A DNA stretch of 64,000 nucleotides, taken from contig NZ_VOSC01000007.1 of assembly GCF_007997385.1 (NCBI RefSeq), positions 162,540 to 226,539 on the forward strand, written 5' to 3'. Shown here in pieces: positions 27,475 to 35,907 of this stretch; positions within the stretch are counted from its first letter, which is position 1, and each line of letters opens with the position of its first letter. A program made the translations under genes and the position numbers. The stretch is from Seonamhaeicola algicola. Lineage in GTDB: Bacteria; Bacteroidota; Bacteroidia; Flavobacteriales; Flavobacteriaceae. The notes beneath the pieces are model-generated. The model was given only the letters and a program-made list of their open reading frames with translations. It ran no database searches and was not told the DNA's origin.

Positions 27475-28395
27475 ATGCAAAGACGTTTTTCAGACTATCT
27501 TATAATTTCTTTAAAAGGCATTGCCATGGGAGCTGCCGATGCTGTTCCGGGAGTTTCGGGCGGTACAATTGCTTTTATATCGGGTATTTATGAAGAATTA
27601 ATAGCTACCATTAGCAATATAAAACCTCCTTTATTTAAAACTCTTTTTAAACAAGGCATTAAACCATTTTGGCAACAAGCCAATGGTAATTTTGTGTTAG
27701 CGCTTATGTGCGGTATTATTGTAAGTTTTGTATCTTTTATGAAATTGGCTAAATACCTTTTAGAAAATCACCCAATACTTATTTGGTCGTTCTTTTTCGG
27801 TTTAATAATTGCTAGTATTTATTTTGTTGGTAAGCAAATTACAAAATGGAATGCAAGTACTATTATAGCTTTAATTATTGGAGCTGTTGCGGCTTTTTAT
27901 ATTTCATCATTACCTTCAATGGAAAGTTCAACCAGTGATTATTTTTTATTTTTTGCTGGCTCAATTGCTATTTGTGCCATGATTTTACCTGGTATTTCAG
28001 GCTCATTTATTTTAATTATTTTAGGCGCCTATAAAACATTAAGTAACGCTATTCATGATTTTGATGTTAAAAAGTTAATCATATTTTCAGTAGGTGCATT
28101 GGTTGGTTTATTAAGTTTTAGTCATGTTTTAAAATGGCTTTTTAAAAATTATCATAATGCTACCTTAGCGGTTTTAACGGGTTTTATATTTGGTTCATTA
28201 AACAAAGTATGGCCTTGGAAAAATACACTTACTTGGTATACAAACTCTAAAGGCGAAAAAACGGCCCTATTACAAGAAAGTATTTCACCTTTTTCATATT
28301 CTGGCAATAACCAATTAATATTTGCCATTATTTTAATGATAATTGGATTTTTAACCATTTTTATACTAGAAAAGTTAGGTTCAAAAAAACAATAA
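27475..28395 (+). CDS. DUF368/PopT-family undecaprenyl-phosphate translocase (copy 1)
   Basis: A 306-residue polytopic inner-membrane protein with roughly eight to nine hydrophobic segments. It has the family signature KGIAMGAADAVPGVSGGTIAF (14-34) with Asp22, and the second re-entrant-like motif ILPGISGSFILIILG (about 163-178). Members of DUF368 (PopT) have been reported to recycle undecaprenyl phosphate from the outer to the inner leaflet of the cytoplasmic membrane. The stop codon overlaps the start of a paralogous copy by one base (TAATG), and aroE follows with a 4-base overlap, so the three form a tight operon. Confident family call; transport role follows from the family. Confidence 0.9.
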   Translation: MQRRFSDYLIISLKGIAMGAADAVPGVSGGTIAFISGIYEELIATISNIKPPLFKTLFKQGIKPFWQQANGNFVLALMCGIIVSFVSFMKLAKYLLENHPILIWSFFFGLIIASIYFVGKQITKWNASTIIALIIGAVAAFYISSLPSMESSTSDYFLFFAGSIAICAMILPGISGSFILIILGAYKTLSNAIHDFDVKKLIIFSVGALVGLLSFSHVLKWLFKNYHNATLAVLTGFIFGSLNKVWPWKNTLTWYTNSKGEKTALLQESISPFSYSGNNQLIFAIILMIIGFLTIFILEKLGSKKQ

Positions 28396-29414
28396 TGCAA
28401 AGCACCAGAACATTTACAGATAAAGTTTTTTTAGTGTTAAAAGGACTTGCCATGGGAGCAGCTAACAAGGTTCCTGGGGTTTCTGGGGGTGTTGTGGCTT
28501 TTGTTGCTGGTTTTTATGAAGAATTTATTTATTCGCTTCAAAAAGTAAATGGTAAAGCTTTCAAACTATTGTTTAACGGACGCTTTAAAAGCTTCTATAA
28601 ATATATTAACGGACGCTTTTTAGGGCTGCTTTTCTTCGGAATGATTGTAAGCTACTTCAGTATTTCAAAAATTTTAGATTACCTTATTATTAATTACGAA
28701 CTGTACGTTTGGAGTGTATTCTTCGGAATGATTATAGGCTCTATTTATTACATAAGTAAAGATTTTGAAGGCTGGTGTACTAAAGCATACATATCATTAG
28801 TTATTGGTATTTCAATTGGTATTAGTATTAGCTTTTTAGATCCGGCCAAAGAAAACGATAACTTATTATTTGTCTTTTTTTGCGGTATAATTAGTGTATC
28901 TGGCATGACATTGCCTGGGTTTTCAGGTTCATTTATTCTTATTTTACTAGGCAATTACGTGCTGTTGTTGGTAGATTCCGTTAACGCTTTATATGATACA
29001 CTGTTTAACATACTTTCTGCCGATTTTTCATTTATAAACAATCCGCAACGCATAAAAATGCTTAAAGTTTTAGCGGTTTTCACATTAGGCTCTGTAGTAG
29101 GTTTAGTAACGTTTTCACATGTGCTAAACTATGTACTAAAACACTACCGCAACACAACACTTTCGCTTTTAATGGGGTTTATAATTGGCTCTTTGGGTGT
29201 TGTTTGGCCTTGGAAAAAAACCAATTATAAAACCAATTTAAACGGTAATTTTATATTAGATTCTAACGGCGAAAAAATTATTGAAAACTATAAACGATTC
29301 ATTCCTAACATAAACCAAGAAACCCTTATAGCTATTGCTTTTATTGCATTTGGCGTTATTATTGTTTTAGGATTAGAATGGTACGGACAAAAAACTAGAA
29401 ACGTAAAAGCATGA
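28395..29414 (+). CDS. DUF368/PopT-family membrane protein (copy 2)
   Basis: A 339-residue paralogue of the preceding gene, sharing the order KGLAMGAANKVPGVSGGVVAF (16-36) and TLPGFSGSFILILLGNY. The aspartate found in copy 1 (Asp22) and typical of the family is Asn24 here and the next residue is lysine, so the signature site has changed. It also carries a longer loop near the C-terminus (NYKTNLNGNFILDSNGEKIIENYK). It could be a divergent translocase with other specificity, a regulatory subunit of a heteromer, or a redundant copy. Overlaps copy 1 by one base and aroE by four. Confidence 0.88.
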   Translation: MQSTRTFTDKVFLVLKGLAMGAANKVPGVSGGVVAFVAGFYEEFIYSLQKVNGKAFKLLFNGRFKSFYKYINGRFLGLLFFGMIVSYFSISKILDYLIINYELYVWSVFFGMIIGSIYYISKDFEGWCTKAYISLVIGISIGISISFLDPAKENDNLLFVFFCGIISVSGMTLPGFSGSFILILLGNYVLLLVDSVNALYDTLFNILSADFSFINNPQRIKMLKVLAVFTLGSVVGLVTFSHVLNYVLKHYRNTTLSLLMGFIIGSLGVVWPWKKTNYKTNLNGNFILDSNGEKIIENYKRFIPNINQETLIAIAFIAFGVIIVLGLEWYGQKTRNVKA

Positions 29415-30151
29415 ACAAATTAGGACTTTTAGGAAAAAACATTTCATATTCATTTTCAAGAACATACTTTAAAGAAAAGTTTAAAAAGGAACAAATTACC
29501 AATACAACTTATGAAAATTTTGATATTGAATCTATAGATTTATTTCCTTCAATAATAAAAAATACGCAAAATTTAAAAGGTATGAATGTTACCATACCAT
29601 ACAAACAAGCAGTAATGCCTTTTCTAGACGAAATAAATGAAAAAGCTGCAAAAATAGGCGCTGTAAACACCATAAAAATCACTAAATCCGGCAAGCTAGT
29701 TGGCTATAATACTGACTGTTATGGTTTTAAAAAATCAATAAAACAACACTTAAAACCACAACACAACAAAGCACTTATTTTAGGTACCGGTGGTGCTAGT
29801 AAAGCCATTGCTTACACTTTAAATGAGTTGAATATTAACTTTAATTATGTTTCAAGAAACATACGCAATGGCATAACTTTTAGTTATGATACACTTACCA
29901 AAAAGGATATAGAAAACCACTTAATTATTGTAAACTGTACGCCTTTAGGTACATTTCCAAATATTGAAGATTGCCCAAATATTCCATACAGCGCAATAAC
30001 AAAAAACCATGTGCTTTTTGATTTAATTTACAACCCCGAAGAAACCAAGTTTTTAAACCACGGCAAACAAAAAGGAGCTACCATTATAAACGGTTTAAAA
30101 ATGCTTGAACAACAAGCTGAAAAAGCTTGGGATATTTGGAAACTAGATTAG
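29411..30151 (+). CDS. aroE: Shikimate dehydrogenase (NADP+)
   Basis: Reduces 3-dehydroshikimate to shikimate in the chorismate pathway. The 246-residue protein has the substrate-binding serines in ISYSFSRTYF (11-20), the catalytic lysine in NVTIPYKQAV (about 58-67), NTD in VGYNTDCYGF, the Rossmann motif LGTGGASKAI, and NCTPLGTFPN. Somewhat shorter than the E. coli enzyme (272), as is common in Bacteroidota. Its start overlaps the second DUF368 gene by four bases (ATGA), implying coupling; why a shikimate enzyme is coupled to lipid-carrier transport is not obvious. Confidence 0.96.
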   Translation: MNKLGLLGKNISYSFSRTYFKEKFKKEQITNTTYENFDIESIDLFPSIIKNTQNLKGMNVTIPYKQAVMPFLDEINEKAAKIGAVNTIKITKSGKLVGYNTDCYGFKKSIKQHLKPQHNKALILGTGGASKAIAYTLNELNINFNYVSRNIRNGITFSYDTLTKKDIENHLIIVNCTPLGTFPNIEDCPNIPYSAITKNHVLFDLIYNPEETKFLNHGKQKGATIINGLKMLEQQAEKAWDIWKLD

Positions 30152-30248
30152 TAAAAACTTTAAATTCATAATGTTTCATTGTAAATCTATTTATTAGTAT
30201 ATTTAGTGTTTAAAAGAATTGTTTTTTTTGAACCTTAACATTTTCAAA

Positions 30249-32204
30249 ATGTCTGATACTAATAATCTGCAAAACACTGAAGGCACAAACAAGAGCCTTA
30301 ACAAACAATCATTAGAAAATAAAGAACCTGTTGATGGTACTTTAGAAACCAACAACGTTATTTCTAATGACGCTTCAAATAATACCGAAACATTAGAAAA
30401 TACTGATGATGATGTATTAAATGAAATTGAAGAATCAAATGCAGAAGATGCTGAAGATGAAGGCAATAAAGACAGGCATAAAATTGCAGTAAAAGAGTAT
30501 GACTCTATGTCTTTAGAAGCTCTAGCAATTGAACTTGAAAACCTATTAAAAAATGAAAAAGTTCAGGCTATAAAATCGCATGTTGATACAATTAACGGCG
30601 TTTTTAAAACTAAATTTCAAGCATTAATAGACGACAAAAAAGAAGAATTTATTAATGATGGTGGTAATGAAATAGATTTTTATTACACATCACCTGTTCA
30701 AAAAAGATTTAAACAAGCCTACCGAGAATATCGAAAAAAACTCAATGACCACTACCAAAACATTGAAAAAAACCTAAAAAATAATTTAGCTAAAAAGTTA
30801 GAAATTATTGAGGAACTAAAAGGTTTAATAAATGTTGATGAAAACATAAACACCACCTATAAACACTTTAAAGAGTTACAAGAACGCTGGCGAAACACTG
30901 GTCCAATTCCAAGAGATAAATATAATAATGCTTGGAACAGCTACCACCACCACGTAGAAATGTTTTATGATTTTCTGCACTTAAATAGAGATTTACGTGA
31001 TTTAGATTTTAAACACAACCTTGAAAAAAAACTTAAAATAATTGAACGTGCAGAAGAGTTAGCTAAAGAAGATGATGCTATGTATGCCTTTAGAGAGCTT
31101 CAAGAACTTCATAAAATGTGGAAAGAAGAACTTGGGCCTGTTGATAAAGAACATAGAGAAACCATTTGGGAGCGCTTTAAAGCTGCTACAAAAGTTATAA
31201 ATGACAAAAGGCAAGTTTATTTTAAAGAAATTGATAAAGTTTACGAAAAAAACTTAGAGCACAAACTTGAAATAATAGCTAATATTGATGCTATTACCAA
31301 TCAAGATAATGCTAATACACACAACGCTTGGCAAAAGAAAATTAAAGAAATTGAAAGCCTAAGAAACGATTTTTTTAACGCAGGAAAAGTACCTATAAAA
31401 GTAAACGAAGACACTTGGGCCAAGTTTAAAGAATCTGTTAGAACTTTTAATAGAAAAAAGAACGCCTTTTATAAAGATTTAAAAAAGGAACAATACACCA
31501 ATCTTCAAAAAAAGCTAGAACTTATTAAAATTGCAGAAGACAATAAGGATAGCGAAGATTATGAAGCTACAACTCCTTTAATGAAAAAAATACAAGCCGA
31601 TTGGAAAAAAATTGGCCATGTACCAAGACGCGACAGTGATAAAATTTGGAAACAGTTTAAAAACGCCTGTAACTACTATTTTGATAAATTACACGCCAGC
31701 AGAAATGCCCAAAACAAAGAAACTTTAGAAGCTTTTAATAAGAAAAACGATTTATTAAACACCTTAAAAGATTTAAAATTAAAAGGCACTAAAGAAGAAA
31801 ACATAACCTTTTTAAAAGATCAAATTACCCAATGGAAATCTATAGGGAAAGTACCTAATGACAAACGATACATTGAAGGGAAATTTCAAAAAACCATTGA
31901 TGAATTATTCGCTTCATTAGAAATTGAAAAAAGTGAAGTTGAAATGATTAAGTTTGAAAACAGACTTGATAATATTGATACTACTGATGATACTAAAGAT
32001 TTAGATAACGAACGTATTTTTATTAGAAAGAAAATAGATGAAGTTAAAGGTAAAATTAATCAGTTAGAAAATAATCTTCAATTTTTCACTAATGTTGATG
32101 ATGATAATCCGTTAGTAAAAGAAGTTAAAAACAATATTAAATCACACAAAGATGCTTTAAAACTTTGGAAAAGTAAACTTCAAAAAATTAGAGACCTTTA
32201 TTAG
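30249..32204 (+). CDS. DUF349 repeat protein
   Basis: The protein (651 residues from the ATG at 30249; an upstream in-frame TTG at 30219 is less likely because its translation is a hydrophobic homopolymer run) starts with a ~90-residue acidic, low-complexity region rich in N, E and D. It then has about six repeats of the DUF349 unit, helical hairpins with recurring patterns such as HFKELQERWRNTGPIPRDKYNNAW and MKKIQADWKKIGHVPRRDSDKIW. The C-terminus is coiled coil. No signal peptide: cytoplasmic. DUF349 proteins are widespread in Bacteroidota, and no molecular function is established to my knowledge. Followed by a strong bidirectional terminator. Confidence 0.9.
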   Translation: MSDTNNLQNTEGTNKSLNKQSLENKEPVDGTLETNNVISNDASNNTETLENTDDDVLNEIEESNAEDAEDEGNKDRHKIAVKEYDSMSLEALAIELENLLKNEKVQAIKSHVDTINGVFKTKFQALIDDKKEEFINDGGNEIDFYYTSPVQKRFKQAYREYRKKLNDHYQNIEKNLKNNLAKKLEIIEELKGLINVDENINTTYKHFKELQERWRNTGPIPRDKYNNAWNSYHHHVEMFYDFLHLNRDLRDLDFKHNLEKKLKIIERAEELAKEDDAMYAFRELQELHKMWKEELGPVDKEHRETIWERFKAATKVINDKRQVYFKEIDKVYEKNLEHKLEIIANIDAITNQDNANTHNAWQKKIKEIESLRNDFFNAGKVPIKVNEDTWAKFKESVRTFNRKKNAFYKDLKKEQYTNLQKKLELIKIAEDNKDSEDYEATTPLMKKIQADWKKIGHVPRRDSDKIWKQFKNACNYYFDKLHASRNAQNKETLEAFNKKNDLLNTLKDLKLKGTKEENITFLKDQITQWKSIGKVPNDKRYIEGKFQKTIDELFASLEIEKSEVEMIKFENRLDNIDTTDDTKDLDNERIFIRKKIDEVKGKINQLENNLQFFTNVDDDNPLVKEVKNNIKSHKDALKLWKSKLQKIRDLY

Positions 32205-32245
32205 AATTATTGTTAAATAACTTTTGTTTCCTAACAAATAATTAT

Positions 32246-32319
32246 AAAATAAAAGGCTTCATAAAACACTTATATCATATTAACTATGCCTATGTATGTT
32301 TTATAAAGCCTTTTATTTT
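32246..32319. terminator. Bidirectional terminator between DUF349 gene and proB
   Basis: A 23-bp stem with one mismatch: AAAATAAAAGGCTT-c-ATAAAACA (32246-32268) pairs with 32297-32319 across a 28-nt loop, with T-runs on both sides. It lies between convergent genes. Confidence 0.85.
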
Positions 32320-32337
32320 TTATGTTTTTTTATAGAA

Positions 32338-33117
32338 CTAAAGTGATACCTTAGTTCCTATTGCTTTTCCGTCAATAATATCAATAATGGTATTATCTTT
32401 TTTGCCGTTTGCAATAAAAGTAGGTATGTTTTTTGCTGCAGCTTGTTGTGCATAATCTAGCTTTGAGCCCATACCACCTCTGCCCTCGCCTTCAACTTTA
32501 CCGCTGTCTTTAATGTATTTGCAAAGGTCTTCTTCTGGGCTAACATCTTTTACCAAACTACTATCATCTTCTTCTGGGTGGCCTGTATAAAGTCCATCAA
32601 TATCAGTTAAAATAATCAGCTTATCTGCATTTAATAATTGTGCAATTAAACTTGCAAGTTCATCATTGTCAGAAAACATAGACATGGTTACAGATACAGC
32701 ATCATCTTCATTAGCAATAGGTATTACGCCTTCAGATAGTAAACCTTCACAACAATTAATCATATTTTGCCTGTGAATTCCAGGGCTAAAATCGCGCTTT
32801 GTAGGTAAAACTTGGGCACATTTCATACCATAATCATGAAAAATATTATAGTAAAGGCGCATCATTCTTGGTTGCCCAATGGCCGAATATACTTGCCTGC
32901 GCTGTGTATTATCTTCAATTTTAGATTTACCAAGTACCTCTTTACCTGCAATTACTGACCCTGAAGACACTAAAATAGTCATAATATCACGTTCATAAAG
33001 TTCGGCAATTTGAGATACTAACCGCTTTAAAACGGGTCTTACAATTCTGTTGTCTTTGTTGGTCATTACATTAGTACCAACTTTTATAACAATTCTTTCT
33101 TTAATATTTCTAGCCAT
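32338..33117 (-). CDS. proB: Glutamate 5-kinase
   Basis: Amino-acid-kinase family enzyme that phosphorylates glutamate at the gamma-carboxyl in proline synthesis. The 259 residues show RIVIKVGTNVMTN (8-20), VSSGSVIAGKEVLG, NEDDAVSV, DNDELASLIAQLLNADKLIILTDIDGLY, and GRGGMGSKLDYAQQAA. There is no C-terminal PUA domain, so this is the short form of about 260 residues. It is one base after proC on the same strand. proA, the next step, is not adjacent. Transcription ends at the terminator just beyond. Confidence 0.96.
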   Translation of the reverse strand: MARNIKERIVIKVGTNVMTNKDNRIVRPVLKRLVSQIAELYERDIMTILVSSGSVIAGKEVLGKSKIEDNTQRRQVYSAIGQPRMMRLYYNIFHDYGMKCAQVLPTKRDFSPGIHRQNMINCCEGLLSEGVIPIANEDDAVSVTMSMFSDNDELASLIAQLLNADKLIILTDIDGLYTGHPEEDDSSLVKDVSPEEDLCKYIKDSGKVEGEGRGGMGSKLDYAQQAAAKNIPTFIANGKKDNTIIDIIDGKAIGTKVSL

Positions 33118-33118
33118 T

Positions 33119-33925
33119 TTAATATTCTTTACCTAACTCTACTGCACGGTTAAATGCAGAAAAAGCGGCTTCTTTTATTAATGTGTTTACGTTATTATCT
33201 TCCATAGAATCTAAAGCTGCTCTGGTTGTTCCTCCTTTTGATGCAACACGCTCCATCCATGAATTAGGCGATAAATTTGATTGGTTAAACAATTCTACAG
33301 CACCTGTAAATGTTTGGCTTACTAAGGTTACCGAGTCGTTTTTTGAAAAGCCCATTTGTAATGCTGCTTCCATCATACTTTGCATAAAATAAAATACGTA
33401 TGCTGGCCCACTACCTGAAATGCCTGTTGAGGCATCAATGAGTTGTTCTGTAGATACTTCAATAGATTTTCCTGTGGTATCTAGAAGGCTTTCTATAGTT
33501 AATTTTTCAATTCTTGATACCTCAGCCGAAGTAACGTATGATGTTAAACCTTTACCTATTTTAGCTGGTAAGTTTGGCATTGCCCTAACTACTTTACTTA
33601 AACCTGTTAGGTTTTTCATAGTTTCAATAGTAACACCGGCCATTATAGAAATTACAATTTGCTGTGGTTTTACTAATGGTTGTATGGCTTTAAATACGCT
33701 TTCGGCATGGTATGGCTTAACTGCCATAAAAATAATGTCTGCTTTAGGTACACAATCTTCTAATTCATTAAAAGCATCAAACTGTGTCATTTGATCTAGT
33801 TCTTTTAATTTTTCTTCAGATTTATCTAAAACCATAATGTTTTTTTTCTTTAACAATTTAGATTTAGACATACCTTCGGCATACGTTAGCCCCATGTTAC
33901 CGGCACCTATTACTAGAATTTTCAT
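33119..33925 (-). CDS. proC: Pyrroline-5-carboxylate reductase
   Basis: Catalyses the last step of proline synthesis with NAD(P)H. The 268-residue protein has the Rossmann motif VIGAGNMGLTYAEGM (5-19), the MAVKPYHAESV region, VVRAMPNLPAKIGKGLT, the family signature GISGSGPAYVFYFMQSMMEAAL and the SKGGTTRAALDSME end. Complete, typical length. First gene of the two-gene proC-proB unit, with one base between stop and next start. Confidence 0.97.
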   Translation of the reverse strand: MKILVIGAGNMGLTYAEGMSKSKLLKKKNIMVLDKSEEKLKELDQMTQFDAFNELEDCVPKADIIFMAVKPYHAESVFKAIQPLVKPQQIVISIMAGVTIETMKNLTGLSKVVRAMPNLPAKIGKGLTSYVTSAEVSRIEKLTIESLLDTTGKSIEVSTEQLIDASTGISGSGPAYVFYFMQSMMEAALQMGFSKNDSVTLVSQTFTGAVELFNQSNLSPNSWMERVASKGGTTRAALDSMEDNNVNTLIKEAAFSAFNRAVELGKEY

Positions 33926-33957
33926 TTGTTTATTTAGTTATTTATTAATTTGATTTT

Positions 33958-34149
33958 TTAAACAAATAAAACGCAATCTCTACAGTCTTTTACTTTTCCG
34001 TAGTACGTTTTACGGTATTTATGTAGTGTTTTAAAAGGCATACCTAAAATGTGCTTTTTAATGTATGTAACTTGTGTTATTAGTACACCCATACTTTTTG
34101 CATATCTTTTTTCTACTACTGTTCTTCGTTTAATTTTTATAATTCTCAT
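33958..34149 (-). CDS. Small basic hypothetical protein
   Basis: A 63-residue, strongly basic protein beginning MRIIKIKRRTVVEKRYAKS and ending KDCRDCVLFV with two cysteines spaced CRDC. It is rich in K, R and Y, with no signal peptide or clear membrane span. Reasons to believe it is real: it fills most of the gap between the GNAT gene (17 bases upstream) and proC (32 bases downstream), has the same strand, and its composition looks protein-like. I think similar short proteins exist in related genomes but cannot verify this. The CxxC end could bind metal or nucleic acid; that is a guess. Confidence 0.5.
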   Translation of the reverse strand: MRIIKIKRRTVVEKRYAKSMGVLITQVTYIKKHILGMPFKTLHKYRKTYYGKVKDCRDCVLFV

Positions 34150-34166
34150 GTTGTTTTTTTTATTTT

Positions 34167-34604
34167 TTATCGTGTTAAGCGCATTTCAATGTTTCGTGGT
34201 TTAAACCCGTGTTTTTCAAACAGTTCTATTACGTTGCTATCTTTGTGAATGTGTATAGATATATCGCCTTTACAGTACAACAAAATGTGTTTTACTAGCA
34301 TATCTCCAATACCTTGCCTACGGTACTCTTCTTTTACAGCCAAATACACTAGTATGTTTTCGGCTAAATATTCATGCATGCCAGTTTTATTTACTACCGC
34401 AGCTGCTATAATGGCGTTATTATGTTCTACCAAAAAAACAAAACCACCTAAACCTGATATTTCTTTAGTAGCATACAAAATAGACTTTCGTATAGCCGTT
34501 TTAGTTTCTCTAAACCGGGTATAGCTATCTGATATAAAGTTGGTTACTTTATTAATTTCTATAATTGATAACCGTGAAAAGGCATCAAAAGTTTTAATAA
34601 TCAT
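34167..34604 (-). CDS. GNAT-family N-acetyltransferase
   Basis: A 145-residue single-domain acetyltransferase. The central beta-strand and acetyl-CoA pyrophosphate loop are clear: ENILVYLAVKEEYRRQGIGDMLVKHIL (about 83-109), with the R/Q-x-x-G-x-G/A pattern QGIGDML. It ends with the SNVIELFEKHGFKPR strand-helix typical of the family. The N-terminus (SRLSIIEINKVTNFISDS) is likely substrate-binding. Substrate unknown. The small basic protein follows by 17 bases. Confidence 0.88.
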   Translation of the reverse strand: MIIKTFDAFSRLSIIEINKVTNFISDSYTRFRETKTAIRKSILYATKEISGLGGFVFLVEHNNAIIAAAVVNKTGMHEYLAENILVYLAVKEEYRRQGIGDMLVKHILLYCKGDISIHIHKDSNVIELFEKHGFKPRNIEMRLTR

Positions 34605-34938
34605 GCAATAATATTAAGTAGTTTATGGTTGTAAAACACACCAAAACCAAAGTGTACAAATAACAAATAGGCATGCAGCATTAGTTAACTATGGTGTATA
34701 GCCAACTAACATTACTTTAAGCATTTGCTTAGAATAAATTGAAGTTTATTTTAAAGCGAAGGAGGAATGAATTTATCTGATTGATTTCTAAAAACTAGAA
34801 AATTGAAGTTAAAAACTCTGGCGTTGCGCTTATTATGAATTTTGTTCATGGTGCAAATTTACTAAAAGAGGCCACTAATAGCAAATTACTTATGTTAAGA
34901 TGGTTTTAAATTTTAAGAAGAACATTCTCACAAAAAAA
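34605..34938. other. Intergenic region without a gene
   Basis: 334 bases with no convincing reading frame on either strand. It contains an imperfect palindrome TTAGTT-aa-CTAT-ggtgt-ATAG-cc-AACTAA (34681-34709) and a Shine-Dalgarno-like AAGGAGG in front of a five-codon ATG frame near 34767. Nothing else is recognisable. Confidence 0.6.
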
Positions 34939-35712
34939 CTAAAGCTTTTTAGCTTCTTCCCAAAATATATCCATTTCAGAAAGCGTCATATCTTTTAAAT
35001 TTTTATTTAAACTTTTTGCTTTTTCTTCTAAATACTGAAATCTTTTTGTAAATTTTTTATTGGTACGCTCTAAAGCATTTTCAGGGTTAATATTTAAAAA
35101 TCTAGCATAATTTACCATAGAAAAAAGCACATCGCCAAATTCACTTTCCATAGCATCTTGGTTTTGTGTTTGTATTTCATGCTTAAACTCTTGCAATTCT
35201 TCTTGTACTTTTTCCCAAACTTGTTCTGGTTCTTCCCAATCAAACCCTACTCCTGCTACTTTTTCTTGAATTCTGTTTGCTTTTACCAAAGCTGGTAAAC
35301 TTTTAGGCACACCTTGCAATACACTTTTTTTACCTTCTTTTAGTTTTAAGTTTTCCCAGTTACGCTTAACATCGTCTTCGTTTTCTACAGTAACATCTCC
35401 ATAAATGTGTGGATGACGGTGTATTAATTTGTCGCAAATTTCATTGCAAACATCGGCAATATCGAAATCGTTTGTTTCACTACCTATTTTTGCATAAAAT
35501 ACAATGTGTAATAATACGTCACCAAGTTCTTTTTTAACTTCTTCCAAATCGTTATCTAAAATAGCATCTCCCAACTCATAGGTCTCTTCAATGGTTAAAT
35601 GTCTTAACGTTTCCATGGTTTGCTTTTTATCCCAAGGGCATTGCGCTCGTAATTCATCCATAATTGTTAATAAACGATCAAAAGCTTTAAGCTGTTTTTT
35701 TCTAGAGTTCAT
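34939..35712 (-). CDS. mazG: Nucleoside triphosphate pyrophosphohydrolase MazG
   Basis: Hydrolyses (d)NTPs to monophosphates and pyrophosphate, and in E. coli lowers (p)ppGpp. I place the start at the ATG at 35712, giving 257 residues, since the 40 upstream in-frame codons encode an unrelated hydrophobic, Cys/Tyr-rich stretch lying in the intergenic space. Two MazG domains: the first has CPWDKKQTMETLRHLTIEETYEL and KELGDVLLHIVFYAK with the ExxE...ExxD metal ligands; the second has ESEFGDVLFSMVNYARF and the C-terminal AKSLNKNLKDMTLSEMDIFWEEAKK. Normal length for the family. Divergent from the C1q-like gene. Confidence 0.95.
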   Translation of the reverse strand: MNSRKKQLKAFDRLLTIMDELRAQCPWDKKQTMETLRHLTIEETYELGDAILDNDLEEVKKELGDVLLHIVFYAKIGSETNDFDIADVCNEICDKLIHRHPHIYGDVTVENEDDVKRNWENLKLKEGKKSVLQGVPKSLPALVKANRIQEKVAGVGFDWEEPEQVWEKVQEELQEFKHEIQTQNQDAMESEFGDVLFSMVNYARFLNINPENALERTNKKFTKRFQYLEEKAKSLNKNLKDMTLSEMDIFWEEAKKL

Positions 35713-35907
35713 TTTTTGGTGTTTTTGTAAAAGTAAAACTTTTGAATGTATTGACGTGTTATTTATACCACAGTACAAGTAATTTATTAAAACATTAATT
35801 TTTAAAGCATTACATCGAAAAAAAATATACAATCAACTTTTTTAATATTCTTTTTATTAAATTGAAAGAAAAAATTTCTCTCGTTTTTTTTATAAATTTT
35901 TATAATT

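Noticed and set aside
30219..30249. TTG start ten codons upstream for the DUF349 gene
   Set aside because: The added residues are encoded by a T-rich run with no conservation expected; the ATG at 30249 starts the acidic N-terminus.
33420..33794. 124-codon plus-strand open frame inside proC
   Set aside because: Lies wholly antisense to conserved proC motifs; no family pattern.
34760..34785. AAGGAGG followed by ATG, looking like a ribosome-binding site
   Set aside because: The reading frame stops after five codons, and Bacteroidota rarely use Shine-Dalgarno sites.
35713..35832. Longer MazG starting at 35832
   Set aside because: The extra 40 residues are hydrophobic, Cys/Tyr-rich and derive from intergenic AT-rich DNA; family proteins begin at the ATG at 35712.
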